Source: Cardinalis cardinalis (Eukaryota > Chordata > Aves > Passeriformes > Cardinalidae). From it: a stretch of 64,000 nucleotides of DNA. The notes beneath the pieces are model-generated. The model made no database searches. It had not been told where the DNA came from and saw only the letters and a program-made list of their open reading frames with translations. Location: assembly GCA_014549065.1 (NCBI GenBank), contig JACDOX010000173.1, forward strand, positions 832,693 through 896,692. Direction: 5' to 3'. Made by a program: the position numbers and the translations under genes. This document shows positions 61,200 to 64,000 of this stretch, in pieces (the first letter of the stretch is position 1; each line of letters starts with the position of its first letter).

Positions 61200-62158
61200 C
61201 GGGGCTGCCGGGCCTGCCAGGGCAGGGAGCTCAGGGCACCCGTGTGACACCAGTGGGGACACCCGGGTCCCTGGGGGAGCGCAGCCGCCCCAGCCCCTGT
61301 CACCCACGCTGTGACCAAGAGCAGGGAGGGTCCCGGGGCCGGGCCGTGCCCGGGGCGCTGCCCCAGGCGCTGCTGCCGGGACAAGGCGGGGAATTAAGGC
61401 CGATCCCGCTGGCATCCTTTGCGAGTGACTGTGCAGGATGTGCCGGTGCCAAACCCCTTCTCACCTGTCCCNTCCCAGGCGGTGACAGGTCCCCTGAGGA
61501 GGCACAGTCCTCCGCCCGGGGCAGCGCCACCAGCCTGTCACGACCCCACTCTTTGTGCAGCTCTGCTTTAGGGGCCAGCCCAGGACCCCCATCCTTCGGG
61601 GCACCCCATGGTGGGTTTGGGGCCGTTTGGGGCGCACGGCCTCCCCAGCCCAGCGGTGCCGAGGGTGCCGGTGCCGGGGCTGCGGCAAGGCGGGCCCGGG
61701 CGGTGCCGGGTGTGGGTGCCGGGACCGGTTTGTGCCGCCGGGACAGGACGGGCCCTGGGTTTGCCGAAACCGCGGGGAGCGGGCGGGCGCGGGGCTCGGG
61801 GCAGGGCCGGCCTCTCCCATCTCACCGGCCGGGATTGTCTGCGGCGGTGTCACCCGCTCGGGGGCAGGACCGAGCCCAGCTGGACACAACGGCGGGGCCA
61901 GCCCAGGCCCGCCCCGGTGCCGCCTGTCCCGCAGTGCCGGGGCACCGGGGGCTGGGGCATCCTCCCGCCGCCCTCCCGCGGCTCCCCAGGGATGTGTCCC
62001 CGTGTCGCCCACGGCCCTGGGGGTCACAGCATCCCCGGGCCGTGAATCACCGCGCCGTGCTGCGGGGCCGGCCCTGCCCTTTCCCCGCGCTGGCGGAAGC
62101 GGGGCAGTACCGCCCTCGCCCATCGCAGGCAGCTGCCCCTGGGTGCGCTCCAGCCGCA
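61200..62158. promoter_or_regulatory. CpG island downstream of a minus-strand TATA box
   Basis: CpG density is very high between 61.6 and 62.1 kb. It starts directly next to a TATAAATA on the minus strand, suggesting a minus-strand promoter. A GCCG|gtgaga donor-like site occurs near 61832. It may be a further upstream promoter of the STXBP4-like gene or that of another gene; no downstream exon was linked to it. Confidence 0.5.
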
Positions 62159-62166
62159 TATTTATA
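62159..62166 (-). promoter_or_regulatory. Candidate TATA box
   Basis: TATAAATA on the minus strand is followed by GC-rich sequence. Transcription would start about 30 bases further, near 62130, inside the CpG island. Confidence 0.4.
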
Positions 62167-62369
62167 GAGATGCAAACATTACACCCCGGAAATTCCCAGT
62201 CTTTANATCACAGGCCAAAGGCTGCAGTGAAGCCCTGACCTTTTTTCTTCCTCTCGATGTGTTCTGGGGGGCTGTGACAGGGTGGTCCCAGCCCGGATCA
62301 GTGCTCCTGCGTGGGTGCTCAGGGCTACAGCACCGTGCCACCGAGGGGCACAGGGGACAGAGGAGCTCT

Positions 62370-62505
62370 GGCTGTCCCTGGAAATGTTCAGGGCCAGGTT
62401 GGATGGGGCTTGGAGCAACCTGGTCTAGTGGAAGGTGTCCCTGCCTCGGCACGGGGGGACTAGATGAACTTTAAGTCCCTTCCAACCCAAATCACTCTAC
62501 AATGA
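62370..62505 (+). mobile_element. CR1 LINE 3' fragment, sense
   Basis: It reads 'ctgtccctggaaatgttcag', 'ggccaggttggatggggctt', 'ggtctagtggaaggtgtccc' and ends 'agtcccttccaacccaaatc', followed by a (GAT)n microsatellite (62504-62528) in place of the usual tail. Confidence 0.92.
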
Positions 62506-62529
62506 TTTGATGATGATGATGATGATGAC

Positions 62530-63837
62530 ACCTGTGTGTCCCCACTGGGGGTCTGGGACCCCATCCCTTCATGGGACAGGAGAATAAGGANCAAGAGAAG
62601 CTGCTGCTGTCTCGGATGCACATTGTGACCTCACCATCCAGCCCAGCCGTGCATTGCTCAGTGCCATTCCAAAACTCATGGCTGGGGACACAGGACAGGC
62701 ACCTGGGTGGCTGTGTCCCCCTCTGCCCCTTTGCCCCAGTTTGGGGCAGATGCCCCTGTGCCTCCCCAGTGCCTGCTGTGTGCACCAGCAGCTCTGGTGA
62801 CAACGCAGCCCTCGTGCTCTGTACCTCTGTGCCGGGAGGAGGAGGAAGAGCCAAACTTAATTTATTCCGGGCTGCATTTCCATGCCAAATGAGTCAGAGC
62901 ACCGGCCTCTCTCAGCCTTTGTTTTGCTTGGCTGCCTGCACCCGCTTTCGCTTGGTGTTTGCTCAGTATTAAGTCCCTTGATGGCACTTGGGCTCAAACC
63001 AGCAAGTGCAGCAGAAAAAGTGCAGCAGAAAAAGTGCAGCACTTTCCTGCTGGGACAGGAGCTCTCCCATCCTTCAGCATCGGCAGCGATGCTCTTGTTT
63101 TGTTCTATTTCTTCCTTGCAGTTTGAGGAGCCCCGAGCCCGGTCCTTTGAGCCACCAGGTCCCACCAGAGCCACCCAAAGCCANCGGGGCCGGCAGGGGC
63201 TGGGGCTGGGGCCGCAGCAGCCGCGCTGGCTGCTGATTTCAGAGCAAACAGCCCCAAACGGAGCTGGGGGAGGTTTCGGCCGGCTCGGGAGCACTCAGGA
63301 ACGGGCACGGCCGCATTCCTGCGCACGTGGGAGCCGCCGGGAGGAAGCACGGAGGTGTTTCAGTGCCCTGCTTTCCTGCCGGGCGAGAGGAGCTCCCTTC
63401 CCGCCCCAAACCCTGCCGTGGGGCCGGCAGCTCAGCCGGGCCCTCCAGGGGCTGTCACAAACTCCCCACCCAGAAAATAAATGAGATTTTGGCTCATCTA
63501 CTGCTGTTTGTGTTCCATCGAGCTTTGGAATAGATTTCCAAGTTGTTTTGCCTCAACCCTCCCCTCCATCAGAAGTGAAATCTGAAAATTCCTCATGGAG
63601 GAACATCGCTGAGCAGCTGCCAGGGCTGATCATCTCCATGCCTGCCTCCTCTGCTCCGATGGGTCCCCAGAACCCTCGGCAGCACCACGGTGCCTTCTGG
63701 GGCCGCGGGGAAGGGGATGCCACCACCCCAATGCTGGTGTGACCCACCCAGCCCTGGTGCCATCCCAAACTACAATGGGCTGAGTGGGGTGGGCACAGGG
63801 GGGTGGCCAGGGCCACGGCTCAGGTGTCAGCAGGAGT
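62530..63837. other. Nothing recognised
   Basis: A short triple repeat of 'gcagcagaaaaagt' lies near 63005-63040 and a modest GC-rich patch at 63180-63440. No exon could be tied to a gene. Confidence 0.4.
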
Positions 63838-64000
63838 GAGACACCCAGAGCTGGGAGTGAGACCCAGAGCTGGGAGTGAGACCCAGAGCTAGGAGTGAGA
63901 CCCAGAGCTGGGAGTGAGACCCTCAGCAGGGAGTGAGACCCAGAGCTGGGAGTGAGACCCAGAGCTGGGAGTGAGACACCCAGAGCTGGGAGTGAGACCC
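63838..64000 (+). repeat. 19-bp tandem repeat running off the window
   Basis: About eight units of gggagtgagacccagagct, some with an extra 'ac' (gagacacccag), continuing to the last base of the window. Confidence 0.96.

Noticed and set aside
60941..62167. 408-codon plus-strand open frame
   Set aside because: It crosses a 33-bp minisatellite, whose length keeps the frame open, and a CpG island with few stops. There is no domain and no consistent codon pattern.
62881..63484. 200-codon plus-strand open frame near the right edge
   Set aside because: It is a GC-rich chance frame with an N, with no domain and no supporting splice structure.

Overview
The window is vertebrate nuclear DNA, almost certainly from a bird and probably a songbird. 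About twenty pieces of the avian LINE CR1 are scattered on both strands, many with the typical tail (a 'ggtcccttccaaccca'-like stretch followed by attcta/gattct). Introns are short, CpG islands are GC-rich, minisatellites are abundant, and there is no prokaryotic gene organisation. The sequence is a draft assembly: it holds three N blocks (4953-5080, 36301-36432, 48049-48430) and many isolated single Ns.

One gene dominates. It lies on the minus strand from about 59.4 kb down to at least 14.06 kb. I rebuilt 17 internal coding exons plus three alternative first coding exons from splice sites and reading phase; every junction is in phase. From the 50.2 kb start the product is about 629 residues up to the last exon I can place. 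In order it has a short N-terminus, PDZ domain 1, a Ser-rich linker, PDZ domain 2, a short linker, an EF-hand-like helical region, a long coiled coil and an acidic/Leu-rich segment. PDZ2, the EF-hand-like part and the coiled coil resemble syntaxin-binding protein 4 (STXBP4/Synip). The extra upstream PDZ and the moderate identity suggest an STXBP4 paralogue or two-PDZ relative rather than orthodox STXBP4. The C-terminal WW domain of STXBP4 was not found, and the 3' end is unresolved. One candidate terminal exon lies at 6112-6506, followed by two AATAAA signals.

Layout: 1-3.5 kb, no gene recognised; 4.5-5.25 kb, CpG island (promoter of an unseen neighbour); 5.3-14 kb, CR1 pieces and candidate 3' exons; 14-25 kb, exons 18-10 (C-terminal half); 27.5-31.9 kb, exons 9-6 (PDZ2 and linker); 40-48.6 kb, exons 5-2 (PDZ1) with two minisatellites; 50.2 kb, first exon 1C; 51-57 kb, intron with a strong inverted repeat and simple repeats; 57.5-59.6 kb, CpG island with first exons 1B and 1A; 60-64 kb, minisatellites, a CpG island with a TATA box on the minus strand, and a tandem repeat running off the end.

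The points most worth a second look are the two-PDZ architecture, three interchangeable phase-2 first exons, a 22-bp minisatellite that has grown out of the exon-2 splice donor and carries copies of it, and a 66-bp-arm inverted repeat at 51.9-52.1 kb.
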